Of a stretch of DNA of 64,000 nt, positions 47,321 through 55,279 are shown piece by piece. The notes under the pieces are model-generated. The model was not told where the DNA came from. It did no database searches and saw only the letters and a program-made list of their open reading frames with translations. Each line of letters opens with the position of its first letter. Positions within the stretch are counted from its first letter, which is position 1. Origin of the DNA: Bog-473 sp963779735. GTDB lineage: Bacteria; Actinomycetota; Acidimicrobiia; Acidimicrobiales; RAAP-2. Where the stretch lies: contig CAVZZJ010000001.1 of assembly GCA_963779735.1 (NCBI GenBank), forward strand, positions 356,765-420,764, in the 5' to 3' direction. A program made the position numbers and the translations under genes.

Positions 47321-48169
47321 GTGGTGCGCACAGTAGCCGGGGGAAAGGGCTTGTCCGTATGGACGCGGGCCGCCGGGTTCGCACTGTTGCTCGCGGCCGC
47401 AGCGCTGCTGGTGCTGCCCTCGCACGCCAGCGCAAGCGCTCCCCAGATCGGTGTTCTACTGGAGCCAGGCGGTGGGGGAGGCAAGGCCCTGCCGACGAGT
47501 CCGATCCCGACGATCACCGATCAATCCACCGTTGAGGTCCGGGTGCCGGTCAACACGACGCTCACACCCGGAGATTCCGTCAAGATCCTCGAGTGCTCCG
47601 ATGCCGACGGCGAGACCGACGACCTGCCCACGAGCGCGGAGATGTGCGATGGGCTGACCATCGACACCGGGAGGACCATTGACGTGGGACAAGGGGGCAC
47701 GGTGGACAAGACCGACTACGAGATCTACGTGCTGCCCAGCGCCGCCCTCGATGAGCCCAAGGACCAAATCCCGGTATGCAACGCCACCAGCGCATGTGTG
47801 CTCTACATCGGCCAGGACCAGAACGACTTCACCCAGCCGCACGTCTGGTCGCAGCCGTTCCATGTCGGCTGTGTCACGTCAAGTGCGCAGTGCGGCCTCC
47901 CGACGACCACGTCCACGACGACCCCCGCAACGACGACCCCCGCGACGGCGACCCCCGCGACGGCGACCTCAGCGACCGCTGCTCCGCCATCGACCGGATC
48001 GGCCGACCCGGGTTCAGGAGTCGGTGTGTCCGAGACCAGCTCCGGCCCGCCCGGGGTGCTGGCTTCGACCGGAACGCCTGGCGCCGTCATCTGGATGGCG
48101 GCGGGGGGAGCCATCCTCTTGGTCTTAGGATCCGTTGGCCGCCAGCGCCTTGCCGCCTTGCCGCGGTGA
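47321..48169 (+). CDS. Exported NCS-like domain protein, paralog 4, with LASTG sorting signal
   Basis: A 282-residue protein, closest to paralog 3: signal peptide, domain with PQIGVLLEPGGGGGK, ILECSDADGE, CDGLTIDTGRT, VCNATSACVLYIGQ and VWSQPFHV, a short Thr/Ala stalk, LASTG, helix and a basic end. The GTG at 47321 is chosen because GTG GTG CGC aligns with the ATG GTG CGT start of paralog 3. Two copies of AAGGACCAGAT (47290 and 47304) lie just upstream and include possible ribosome sites. Confidence 0.82.
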   Translation: MVRTVAGGKGLSVWTRAAGFALLLAAAALLVLPSHASASAPQIGVLLEPGGGGGKALPTSPIPTITDQSTVEVRVPVNTTLTPGDSVKILECSDADGETDDLPTSAEMCDGLTIDTGRTIDVGQGGTVDKTDYEIYVLPSAALDEPKDQIPVCNATSACVLYIGQDQNDFTQPHVWSQPFHVGCVTSSAQCGLPTTTSTTTPATTTPATATPATATSATAAPPSTGSADPGSGVGVSETSSGPPGVLASTGTPGAVIWMAAGGAILLVLGSVGRQRLAALPR

Positions 48170-48275
48170 GCAGGGATGCGGCGAAGGCCCCGCTCGAGGT
48201 TGACGAACTGCGAGTTGGCTGCCACGGTTTAGCCATGTGGCACCTGGGTCATCGCACCGTCGAGTGGTGCCGGGC

Positions 48276-48938
48276 GTGAGCTCGCTCCCTGCGAGGCCAC
48301 CGGACGACCCGGGCGTCCCGGCGCCCGGAGCGTTGGGCATTAAAGAGAAACGGTCGTGGAAGACCTGGCAGATGGTCACCGCAGTCATCGTCGCCGCCCT
48401 TTTGGGGATGGCCGTCGACTACTACACCGTGGGCGCATCACAATCGACCTCCCCGTCCTCGGACAAGGGCGCCTACACGCCGCCGCCGCCGGCGGGGTCC
48501 AGCGGATCGACATCGACGAGCTCGACGGCCTCGGGCGCCGGCACCTCGTCAACCACCACGACAGGCGCATCCTCTTCCACTACCACCTCTGGTGCGGTGA
48601 CGGGCACCTCCTCGACGACTTCCACGACCGCGGCACCGGCGCAGCTGCTTCTCGGACCGACCCAATCCCAAGGCAATTGGACCAGTCCGGCCTTCACGGT
48701 CACGGCGTCGGGCTGGAACATCGGATGGGCCTTCCGCTGCACTCCGGCACCGACCGCCGGTCCTTCCTTCCAGGTGTCCGTGGCCGCGGCCGGTTCGTCC
48801 CCGACGGGGGCACCTGCCATCAGCGAGACCGGGGCATCCGGCCAAGCAGTCAGTACCGAGTCGACCATCGGAAAGCAGACCCTGGTCGTGCAGGCACCCG
48901 CCTCCTGTGTTTGGGCGATAAAGGTGACCGGCTCCTAG
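48276..48938 (+). CDS. Membrane-anchored Ser/Thr-rich protein of unknown function
   Basis: A 220-residue protein: short cytosolic N-terminus, one transmembrane helix (MVTAVIVAALLGMAVDYYTV, about residues 32-51), a Ser/Thr/Gly-rich stalk (about 60-125), then a small beta-rich domain with WTSPAFTVTASGWNIGWAF and two cysteines (FRC and ASC) that could pair. Start is a GTG; an in-frame ATG 39 bases upstream is possible. No family recognised. Its place in the cluster suggests an envelope role. Confidence 0.7.
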   Translation: MSSLPARPPDDPGVPAPGALGIKEKRSWKTWQMVTAVIVAALLGMAVDYYTVGASQSTSPSSDKGAYTPPPPAGSSGSTSTSSTASGAGTSSTTTTGASSSTTTSGAVTGTSSTTSTTAAPAQLLLGPTQSQGNWTSPAFTVTASGWNIGWAFRCTPAPTAGPSFQVSVAAAGSSPTGAPAISETGASGQAVSTESTIGKQTLVVQAPASCVWAIKVTGS

Positions 48939-48981
48939 CACCGAGCCGGCCGACCCCGAGGCAACGAGCAGTCCCATCAGG

Positions 48982-49410
48982 TCAACGGGTCGGTCCGGAG
49001 CTCCTTCGCTGCAGGACCGCCAGCTTTTCATCGAGCTCGGCGAAGTAGTCGTAACTGCGGGCGGTCGCGGGCGACCGTACACGGTTCTCATTGGACGTTG
49101 GCGCCGAGTTCGCCCGCGGCTGGGGGGCCGGCTCCGACGTGGTTGTCCACTTCGGCGTTGGTGGCGCGTGGGCGGGGCGCGCCTCGTCGGCCTGGCGGGA
49201 TCCGACCATGGACGATGAAGCACGTGAAGGTCCCACGGGAAGCGGAAAAGCCTCACCGAGGGGCGCTGGTACCGTCATGCCGGAGTTGCCGGGCAGCAGT
49301 TCACGGCGCAGTCGGCGAAGCTCGGGAAGCAGCCGCTTCTCGCTCGCGCTGAGCTCACACAGGACGTTCGCGACTTCCCTGAGCCAGACGTCCAGGGGTG
49401 AATCGGACAT
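48982..49410 (-). CDS. Hypothetical soluble protein on the opposite strand inside the cluster
   Basis: A 142-residue protein starting MSDSPLDVWLREVANVLCEL, with a helical N-terminal half (charged, Leu-rich) and a disordered Pro/Ser-rich C-terminal half ending in a short helix (YFAELDEKLAVLQRR). A longer start at 49518 is possible. It separates pstB and the sortases from the rest of the Pst operon. No family recognised. Confidence 0.6.
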   Translation of the reverse strand: MSDSPLDVWLREVANVLCELSASEKRLLPELRRLRRELLPGNSGMTVPAPLGEAFPLPVGPSRASSSMVGSRQADEARPAHAPPTPKWTTTSEPAPQPRANSAPTSNENRVRSPATARSYDYFAELDEKLAVLQRRSSGPTR

Positions 49411-49590
49411 GCGGGCAGCGTACAGCGCTTTGGCCTGGGAGTTTACGCGGCAGTGCGACACACCCTCGGCCGCTGCCGCCCGGAAGCTCAATCCGGGTGA
49501 CCCTTCGGTGATCAACATGCGTCCCCTTCTTTACCTGAAGATGTTTTCTGGGTGTCACCAGGCATTTTGGCTTGAGCTTGTCTTCCTGAC

Positions 49591-49611
49591 CTGCCAAAAT
49601 TCACCTGGCAG
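49591..49611. promoter_or_regulatory. Inverted repeat upstream of pstB
   Basis: CTGCCA (49591-49596) and TGGCAG (49606-49611) are perfect inverted arms around AAATTCACC. The spacer resembles the TTCAC half-sites seen before the beta-propeller genes. It lies about 65 bp before the pstB start. Possible operator; the binder is unknown. Confidence 0.35.
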
Positions 49612-49674
49612 TGACGAGACAGACGACAGCGGCCGCAGTGCAGGGTTGGATATGAGATCCCCGATGGTCCTTCC

Positions 49675-50506
49675 ATGACGGCGACCGAGCAGTGGATCCC
49701 TGCGAACCCGCCCCATGCGGTGGATCCGACGATGCCGGCGTTGCTGGAAGCCACAGACGTCAGCGCGTGGTTCGGGGACAACAAAGTTCTTGAGCGGGTG
49801 AGTCTGGTCATGGAGCCGAGAAAGGTGACGGCCCTGATCGGCCCGTCGGGGTGCGGCAAGTCCACGTTCTTGAGGATCCTCAACCGAATGCATGAGCTCA
49901 TTCCTAAGGCCGCTCTGTCCGGGTCGGTAAGGCTCGACGGGGTAGATATTTACGGGCAGACATTGCCCGTGACGCAGACCCGACTCCGCATCGGCATGGT
50001 CTTTCAGAGGGCGAATCCCTTTCCATCCATGACGATCGCGGCAGAATGTTCTCTCGGGCCTGCGCCTGTCCGGGACAAAGGTTTCCAACCCTGACGCGCT
50101 CGTGCGTGAGTGTCTGGAACGGGCAGGCCTCTGGCGGGAGACCCGTAACCGGCTGAACGAGTCCGGTGCTGCGCTCTCCGGTGGCCAGTTGCAACGACTC
50201 TGCATCGCCCGTTCACTAGCGGTTCGACCGCGGGTCCTTCTCATGGACGAACCATGTTCTGCCCTCGACCCGATATCAACCAGCGTGATCGAAGGGACGA
50301 TCAAGGAGCTCAGCCAGGAGATCACGATCGTCATCGTGACGCACAACATGCAGCAGGCACAGCGGGTCTCCCACAACTGTGCGCTCTTCCTGGTCGACGC
50401 GGAGGGTCAGCCCGGCCACATCGTCGAGGCCGGACCGACCCAGGAAGTGTTCAACGACCCGATCGACCCGCGCACCGCCGACTACGTCCACGGGGTCTTC
50501 GGCTGA
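49675..50506 (+). CDS. pstB: Phosphate ABC transporter ATPase PstB, with apparent 1-nt frameshift
   Basis: The protein is split over two frames. The first part carries Walker A GPSGCGKST, then GMVFQRANPFPSMTIA. The second carries QNVLSGLRLSG, signature LSGGQLQR, Walker B LLMDEPCSALDP, H-loop VTHNMQQAQ and ends HGVFG. The join is at 50038-50041, where GCGGCAG would read in frame as GCG CAG if one G were removed, giving MTIAQNVLSG exactly as in normal PstB and a 276-residue protein. Either the gene is inactivated, frameshifted, or the base is a sequence error. It is separated from pstCA by 5.8 kb and coupled (TGATG) to the exosortase. Confidence 0.88.
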
Positions 50507-52287
50507 TGAGCCAGGTGATCGTCACCGTCTCGAACCAACCGAGGCAGCTCCTTTCGGGACTGCGGAAGTTGCAGGTTCAGGCGCAGTCTGTTTGGGTCCA
50601 TGCACTCCCCAGGACTCGTACCACCGTCAAGTTGGCGGCCCTGTTCGCCGTCGTGATCATCGCCTACAGCTACTCGCTCATCACGCTGTTGCAGCTGGCA
50701 GATCTCAACACCCCCTTGGCCTATGTGAGCCTCGTGCCGGTCATTTCGCTCATGCTGGCGGTCGTCTACAGCCAGCCGAGGCGCCCGGAACCGGCTATCC
50801 ACGACCGCCAGACCGACTACATCATCGGGATACCGCTGATGGTCGTCGCGCTCCTCATCAATCGCCTCCTCCCGGCCAAATGGTCCGCCATGTTCTGGGT
50901 GTGGAGGATGGACCTCTTCACACTGCCGTTCTTCGTAGCCGGCGCAGTTGCCGTTATCTTCGGGGTGCGGGTGTTGTGGCGACAGAAATGGGCCGTCGTC
51001 TTTCTGTTCCTGGCCTGGACGTGGCCGTGGTCCACGGTGCTGCTTGGCGTTCTGAACGCATTCACGACGGCCACCTTGTATGCCATGGACTGGATCGTCA
51101 ATGTCACTCATTTGGCCGTGCTGGAGGGAAGCCTGAGCAACGGAGTGTTCTCGGTCCCGCACGACGGCAGCGCATTCAGTCTCAGCGTGGTCTCCGCCTG
51201 TTCGGGGGTCAGCAGCGTGGTGGGCTTCCTGCTGGTCGGCACCGCCTTTCTCTTCACGGTGCGCGGACCGCTCGTCCGCAAAGTCCTCTGGCTGGTCGGC
51301 GGGATGATCTTGCTCTGGACCATCAATCTTGGGCGTATCACCCTCATCTTCTGGGCCGGGCAGAAGTACGGGGAGCACTTCGCCATCGGCGTCCTCCATC
51401 CGTTCATCGGGCTGGTCACCTTCAGCCTCGGTGTGGCGATCATGATCTTGTGCATTAAGCCGCTGGGGCTGCGTCTCGACGTCGGTCCCGGCTGGACCGC
51501 TCCCGCGCCAACGGTGGAGACGGCCACCCGTGCTCCCGGGGGCAAGCCGGGCAACGTCACGGCAGTCCCGAAGGTGTACCTTGCCATCTCGGTAGTGCTC
51601 GCGTTCGGAATACTCCTCGGTTTCAGTGATGTCGGGCTTCAGTCCTACAACCTGGTGGCCAACGTGGCGGGGGAGACCAAGCTCGTCTCTTACATCGACG
51701 GCCCGGTGACCCCGGTCGGCTGGACCAGTAGATTCGAGGCCACCTACGACTGGGCCGAGCCTCTGTTCGGTGACGGTTCGATCTGGGATCGCTATCTGCT
51801 CTCGCCCGGGACGGGGGGCGATCTACATGCGCGGACCTCCCTGGTCGCCGACGTCATCGACACTCCCAATCTCGCATCCTTTTCTGCCTACGGGGTCGAG
51901 CAGTGCTACGAATTCCACGGCTATTCGCTGGCCAATGTGGCTCAGGTCGCCCTTGGAGGGGGCATCACCGGCCAGACCCTCGCATTTACGTCGCAGCAGT
52001 ACGGGAGTTGGTCGATCGTGTACTGGATTCTTCCCGTGGAGCGCGGCACCACTACTGTCTATGAGCGTGTCGTCCTGTACGTACAGAACCAGCACGGACT
52101 CATCGCGCCAGCTACGGAAGGTCAGCAGTCCGGGATCAAGACCATTGCGGGCACTCAGGGTAGCAACAACCCCCAGCAAGCGGTTCTGCTCAAGAACCGT
52201 GACTTTCTGGTGGCGTACGCCAGGGAGCTGATCCGTGCCCAAGCAAGCCGGGGTAGCAAGGCGCTTTCCAAGGGCTCCCTCGCCTGA
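50506..52287 (+). CDS. Exosortase/archaeosortase family transpeptidase fused to EpsI-like domain
   Basis: A 593-residue membrane protein with about eight helices in the first 330 residues. The catalytic triad of exosortases is present: Cys232 in SACSGVSS, Arg277 in INLGRITLIFW and His298 in VLHPFIGL. Exosortases cut C-terminal PEP-CTERM-type tags and transfer the protein to a surface acceptor. After a linker and one more helix, residues about 370-590 form an extracellular domain with Trp/Tyr-rich strands (WTSRFEATYDWAEP, GVEQCYEFHGYS, GSWSIVYWILP) that resembles EpsI, normally a separate partner. The start ATG overlaps the pstB stop. Predicted substrates are the PE-x-P tagged proteins in this window. 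Confidence 0.85.
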   Translation: MSQVIVTVSNQPRQLLSGLRKLQVQAQSVWVHALPRTRTTVKLAALFAVVIIAYSYSLITLLQLADLNTPLAYVSLVPVISLMLAVVYSQPRRPEPAIHDRQTDYIIGIPLMVVALLINRLLPAKWSAMFWVWRMDLFTLPFFVAGAVAVIFGVRVLWRQKWAVVFLFLAWTWPWSTVLLGVLNAFTTATLYAMDWIVNVTHLAVLEGSLSNGVFSVPHDGSAFSLSVVSACSGVSSVVGFLLVGTAFLFTVRGPLVRKVLWLVGGMILLWTINLGRITLIFWAGQKYGEHFAIGVLHPFIGLVTFSLGVAIMILCIKPLGLRLDVGPGWTAPAPTVETATRAPGGKPGNVTAVPKVYLAISVVLAFGILLGFSDVGLQSYNLVANVAGETKLVSYIDGPVTPVGWTSRFEATYDWAEPLFGDGSIWDRYLLSPGTGGDLHARTSLVADVIDTPNLASFSAYGVEQCYEFHGYSLANVAQVALGGGITGQTLAFTSQQYGSWSIVYWILPVERGTTTVYERVVLYVQNQHGLIAPATEGQQSGIKTIAGTQGSNNPQQAVLLKNRDFLVAYARELIRAQASRGSKALSKGSLA

Positions 52288-52296
52288 GGGAACCAC

Positions 52297-53697
52297 ATGT
52301 CGGTGATCACGGGGAGGGGGACGACGAGGGCGGACCCTCGTGGTCCCACCGCCCCTCGGTGGAAAGTGCCGGAGCTCTGTCGTGAGTTCGTCGAACAACT
52401 GGTGGCCCGTGGACGGGCGATTGCCGCCAGGGACGGGCAGCGGTCAGACGTGCCCGGCGTCGAATGGGACGCCATACAAAGGGCGGGTGACGGTGCGCGC
52501 TCTCTGGAGCAGGCCACCGGGAGTGTCGTCCTTGCCGGCTTCCTGGCCGCCCGCCGACAGTCCCGAGGAGTAGACGAGCTGCTTGGCCCGCTCGACACCG
52601 CCGGGCCAATGCCTCCAGCGGTCGTGGTGTCGAATGACCCATCGACCGAGGGATGGGGTGAGGGTCCAACGGTGTCGCGCAGGCTCGACCACCGGGTCCC
52701 GGTTGAAGCCGCGGTCCCTGTCGCGTCTGCCACCTTCGACGGAACCGCCGACTACAGGCTTCATGTCGCTCCCCCCGAGAGTCAGCCGATCGAGATTCCG
52801 GCAGGGCAGACTGCCACCGCGCTGTCGGCACGATTCACCCTCTTCACGTGGGTCCGCAATTTCGGTGCCATCCTCCTTCTCTTCGTGGCATGGCAGCTCT
52901 GGGGAACTTCGATCTCACAACACCATGCCCAGGATCAGCTTCAGAGCGCGTTCGAGGCCTCCGTGCGCGAACACCATGCAGCGCCCGCCGAGGCATCGGG
53001 CCCGTCACTGATCCCGGCTACCCAGGCCGTGGCCTCACCCGCCGAGGGCTCCCTGGTGGCTCGTCTTCAGGTTCCCGCCATCGGTCTCGACGAATACGTG
53101 GTGTCCGGAACCGCCGAGGCCGATCTGGCCAAGGGTCCGGGCCACTACATAGGTTCGGCCATGCCGGGTCAGGCGGGAAATGTGGCGATCGCCGGTCACC
53201 GCACCACGAACGGCGCCCCCTTCAACCGGATCGGCCAGCTGACGGTCGGAAATCAGATCCTTCTGACCACGCTGACGGGCGAGCGCTTGACGTACGTGGT
53301 GTCACAGTCACCCGCCGCCGTCCCCCCGAACGACGTCGCGGTGCTCAACGATTTCGGTGACAACCGGATTACCCTCACCACCTGCAACCCAGAATTCTCA
53401 GCGTCACAGCGACTCATCGTGGTGGGAACATTGAAGCAGCCCAACGCGCCAAAGCCGACTCGAGCCAAGCCGATCGCGTATCACATCGTCGATCCGGCAA
53501 CCGCCAGTTGGGACTGGTCGTCGTTGCCCGCCGTCGTTCTTGCTGCGGGAGCCCTGCTCTTGCTCGGTCTCAGCAATCGGTGGTTTACCGCGTGGTTCGG
53601 CCGGAGCGGAAGGTGGATGATTCTGGTTCCCGTCTGGGGAGCGGGGCTCTATCTACTCTTCGGCACCCTGACGAGGTTTCTCCCGGCCTCCATCTAA
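52297..53697 (+). CDS. Class E-like sortase with extended cytosolic N-terminus
   Basis: A 466-residue membrane sortase. The N-terminal 180 residues are cytosolic and share VEWDAIQRAGDGARSLEQ with the GH18 protein at 29.9 kb. One transmembrane helix (FGAILLLFVAWQLWGTSI) precedes the sortase barrel: GSLVARLQVPAIGLDEYVV, His301 in AGHRTTNGAPF, Cys363 in TLTTCNPEFS and Arg372 in SQRLIVVG. Two more C-terminal helices follow. Class E sortases cut LAXTG and link proteins to the wall; four LAXTG proteins are encoded within 12 kb upstream. It begins 9 bp after the exosortase, so both enzymes should be made together. Confidence 0.92.
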   Translation: MSVITGRGTTRADPRGPTAPRWKVPELCREFVEQLVARGRAIAARDGQRSDVPGVEWDAIQRAGDGARSLEQATGSVVLAGFLAARRQSRGVDELLGPLDTAGPMPPAVVVSNDPSTEGWGEGPTVSRRLDHRVPVEAAVPVASATFDGTADYRLHVAPPESQPIEIPAGQTATALSARFTLFTWVRNFGAILLLFVAWQLWGTSISQHHAQDQLQSAFEASVREHHAAPAEASGPSLIPATQAVASPAEGSLVARLQVPAIGLDEYVVSGTAEADLAKGPGHYIGSAMPGQAGNVAIAGHRTTNGAPFNRIGQLTVGNQILLTTLTGERLTYVVSQSPAAVPPNDVAVLNDFGDNRITLTTCNPEFSASQRLIVVGTLKQPNAPKPTRAKPIAYHIVDPATASWDWSSLPAVVLAAGALLLLGLSNRWFTAWFGRSGRWMILVPVWGAGLYLLFGTLTRFLPASI

Positions 53698-53790
53698 TTA
53701 GTTGTCCGGTAGTTGTCCGGTCACGCGACCCCGACCGGGGATCACCGGGCCCGGCCACCGGCGGCCGCCTTCCCTCCGGGCGGATGGCGA

Positions 53791-55026
53791 TCAGCGGGCG
53801 GCGGTTGGGCGCTTTCGCCGCCGACGCTGCTCGAGCAGGACGGCGCTTGCTACGACGACCGCTCCTACCAGGGGCAGAAGCGCTGCGATCGGGGCTTCGG
53901 GAGTCTGCGAGGCAAGGGGGATGGGTTGCCAGGCGGGCTGGCTGTTGTTGGTCCTGTTGCCGGTCAGGCTGACGAGAACGGCGGGACTGGAGACGCTGTG
54001 GCCCATGTCGAGGATGATGTTGCTTCCCCCACCCAGCTTGGTCCACACATAGCTGTTGCCCGAAGGGTTGCAGGTGGTGGCCGAGGATACGGCGGTGTCG
54101 GTTGGGGCGAAGAGCGGCTCAATCTCGGTTCCCGGATCGGTGGCCCCCCACAGTTCACAGGCGGTGGCCGGGGCGGCGGTCGGGTTGAGGACGTAGACGT
54201 CGTGGGACCGGTCGAAGATGATCCTCGTCCCTGCCGCGTTCCAATCCGGGTACTCGTCGATCTGGCCGCTGGCGATGCCCGACTGGTTGGAGAGATCACG
54301 TTCGGTGAAGGCGCTGGTCAGGCTCACCAGGTGGATATGGTTATCGGTGCCGACGTAAAGGATCTGAGACGGGTCGGCAGGGTCGATCTCCGGCCGACTC
54401 GCCTCTCCGCTCACCGAGTTGGGTTGAAGGGGAGCGACGGCCGTCGTCACGAGCGACGGCGTGCCGCCCACGATGGGAGATTGCACGTACAGCGCGCACG
54501 TTGTGGTGCCCGAGTCACATCGGATGAAGGCCAGCTCGTTGCCGTTCTGGTCCACGGTCGGCGCATAGTCGTTGCTTGTGCCACCGTTCGCTGCCGGAAA
54601 CGTGATCTGCACTGCGCCGTCACTCTGGCTGCCCTGCGACCCGGTCACCGAGGGCGGGTAGGACACCTGATAGACGGCGAAGTTGCCGTTCGCTCCGGGG
54701 TTGTTCGCGCTGCTGGGGCGGTCGCTCGAGAAGTAGAGAGTCGTCCCCTGGGACGAGAAGTAGGGCATTGAGTCGATGCTGCCCGCGGTCGACTGCGTGT
54801 AGTTGGGAGCTGTCCCTCCGGGACACGTGTAGGTGGGCGGGGGGCTCCCATTGGGGTTGAGGCTGTAGATCGCCTGCCCGATGGTCGAATTGCAGATGGA
54901 GGCAAAGGCAACATTGCCGTTGGTGGCGCCGGTGAACGTCGCTCCAGCCGGGGCGGCGAACCAGATTCCGGCGGTTGCCACCAGCAGTCCGGCCAGCCCC
55001 ATCACGCGAGGTAGGGAGGTCTTCAT
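53791..55026 (-). CDS. Secreted beta-propeller (PD40/TolB-like) protein with PEAP tag, copy 1
   Basis: A 411-residue exported protein: signal peptide (to about 28), then repeated blade motifs such as LYFSSDR, DYAPTVDQNGNELAFIR, DPSQILYVGTDNHIHL and YPDWNAAGTRIIFD, as in WD40-like TolB propellers. The tail reads TPEAP, a hydrophobic helix and RRRRKR: a predicted exosortase tag. It is a close paralog of the gene at 60.3-61.5 kb. Convergent with the sortase gene. Ligand unknown; a scaffold or sugar-binding role is possible. Confidence 0.88.
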   Translation of the reverse strand: MKTSLPRVMGLAGLLVATAGIWFAAPAGATFTGATNGNVAFASICNSTIGQAIYSLNPNGSPPPTYTCPGGTAPNYTQSTAGSIDSMPYFSSQGTTLYFSSDRPSSANNPGANGNFAVYQVSYPPSVTGSQGSQSDGAVQITFPAANGGTSNDYAPTVDQNGNELAFIRCDSGTTTCALYVQSPIVGGTPSLVTTAVAPLQPNSVSGEASRPEIDPADPSQILYVGTDNHIHLVSLTSAFTERDLSNQSGIASGQIDEYPDWNAAGTRIIFDRSHDVYVLNPTAAPATACELWGATDPGTEIEPLFAPTDTAVSSATTCNPSGNSYVWTKLGGGSNIILDMGHSVSSPAVLVSLTGNRTNNSQPAWQPIPLASQTPEAPIAALLPLVGAVVVASAVLLEQRRRRKRPTAAR

Positions 55027-55077
55027 GTCATCACATAACCGCAGGCTTCCAGTGAAGTAAAGATTTCTTCCGCTCTG

Positions 55078-55115
55078 TTCCCGTGGAGTTCACGCAAAAA
55101 CACACTTCCGTCGCG
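55078..55115. promoter_or_regulatory. Promoter-region block shared with the second beta-propeller gene
   Basis: TTCCCGTG, then GTTCACGC, then CCGTCGCG occur here and, in the same order, at 61525-61561 ahead of the paralogous gene. The block lies in a 253-bp divergent spacer that also serves the phosphoesterase. GTTCAC half-sites recall PHO boxes, but the 11-bp periodic layout is absent. Confidence 0.4.
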
Positions 55116-55279
55116 CGGCTGCCAGCCGCTAGTCAAAATGGGGGTCGCAGGCTCTGGAAAGCTGCGTAGGAACCGGCGTTTCGCTTCTGTCACGCGAACT
55201 CGCGATCTCCTCACGCGTGCTGCGAAGAAATCATTTTGCGTTGTCACCGTCGTCACGGTCCACTTGTTAAGACGTTCTT

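Noticed and set aside
36823..48169. Enediyne (neocarzinostatin) biosynthesis cluster
   Set aside because: Only the apoprotein-like fold is suggested; no polyketide synthase or tailoring genes are present.
53700..53721. Tandem 11-bp repeat AGTTGTCCGGT x2 after the sortase stop
   Set aside because: Period matches a PHO box but the sequence does not, and the site is between convergent stops; no function assigned.
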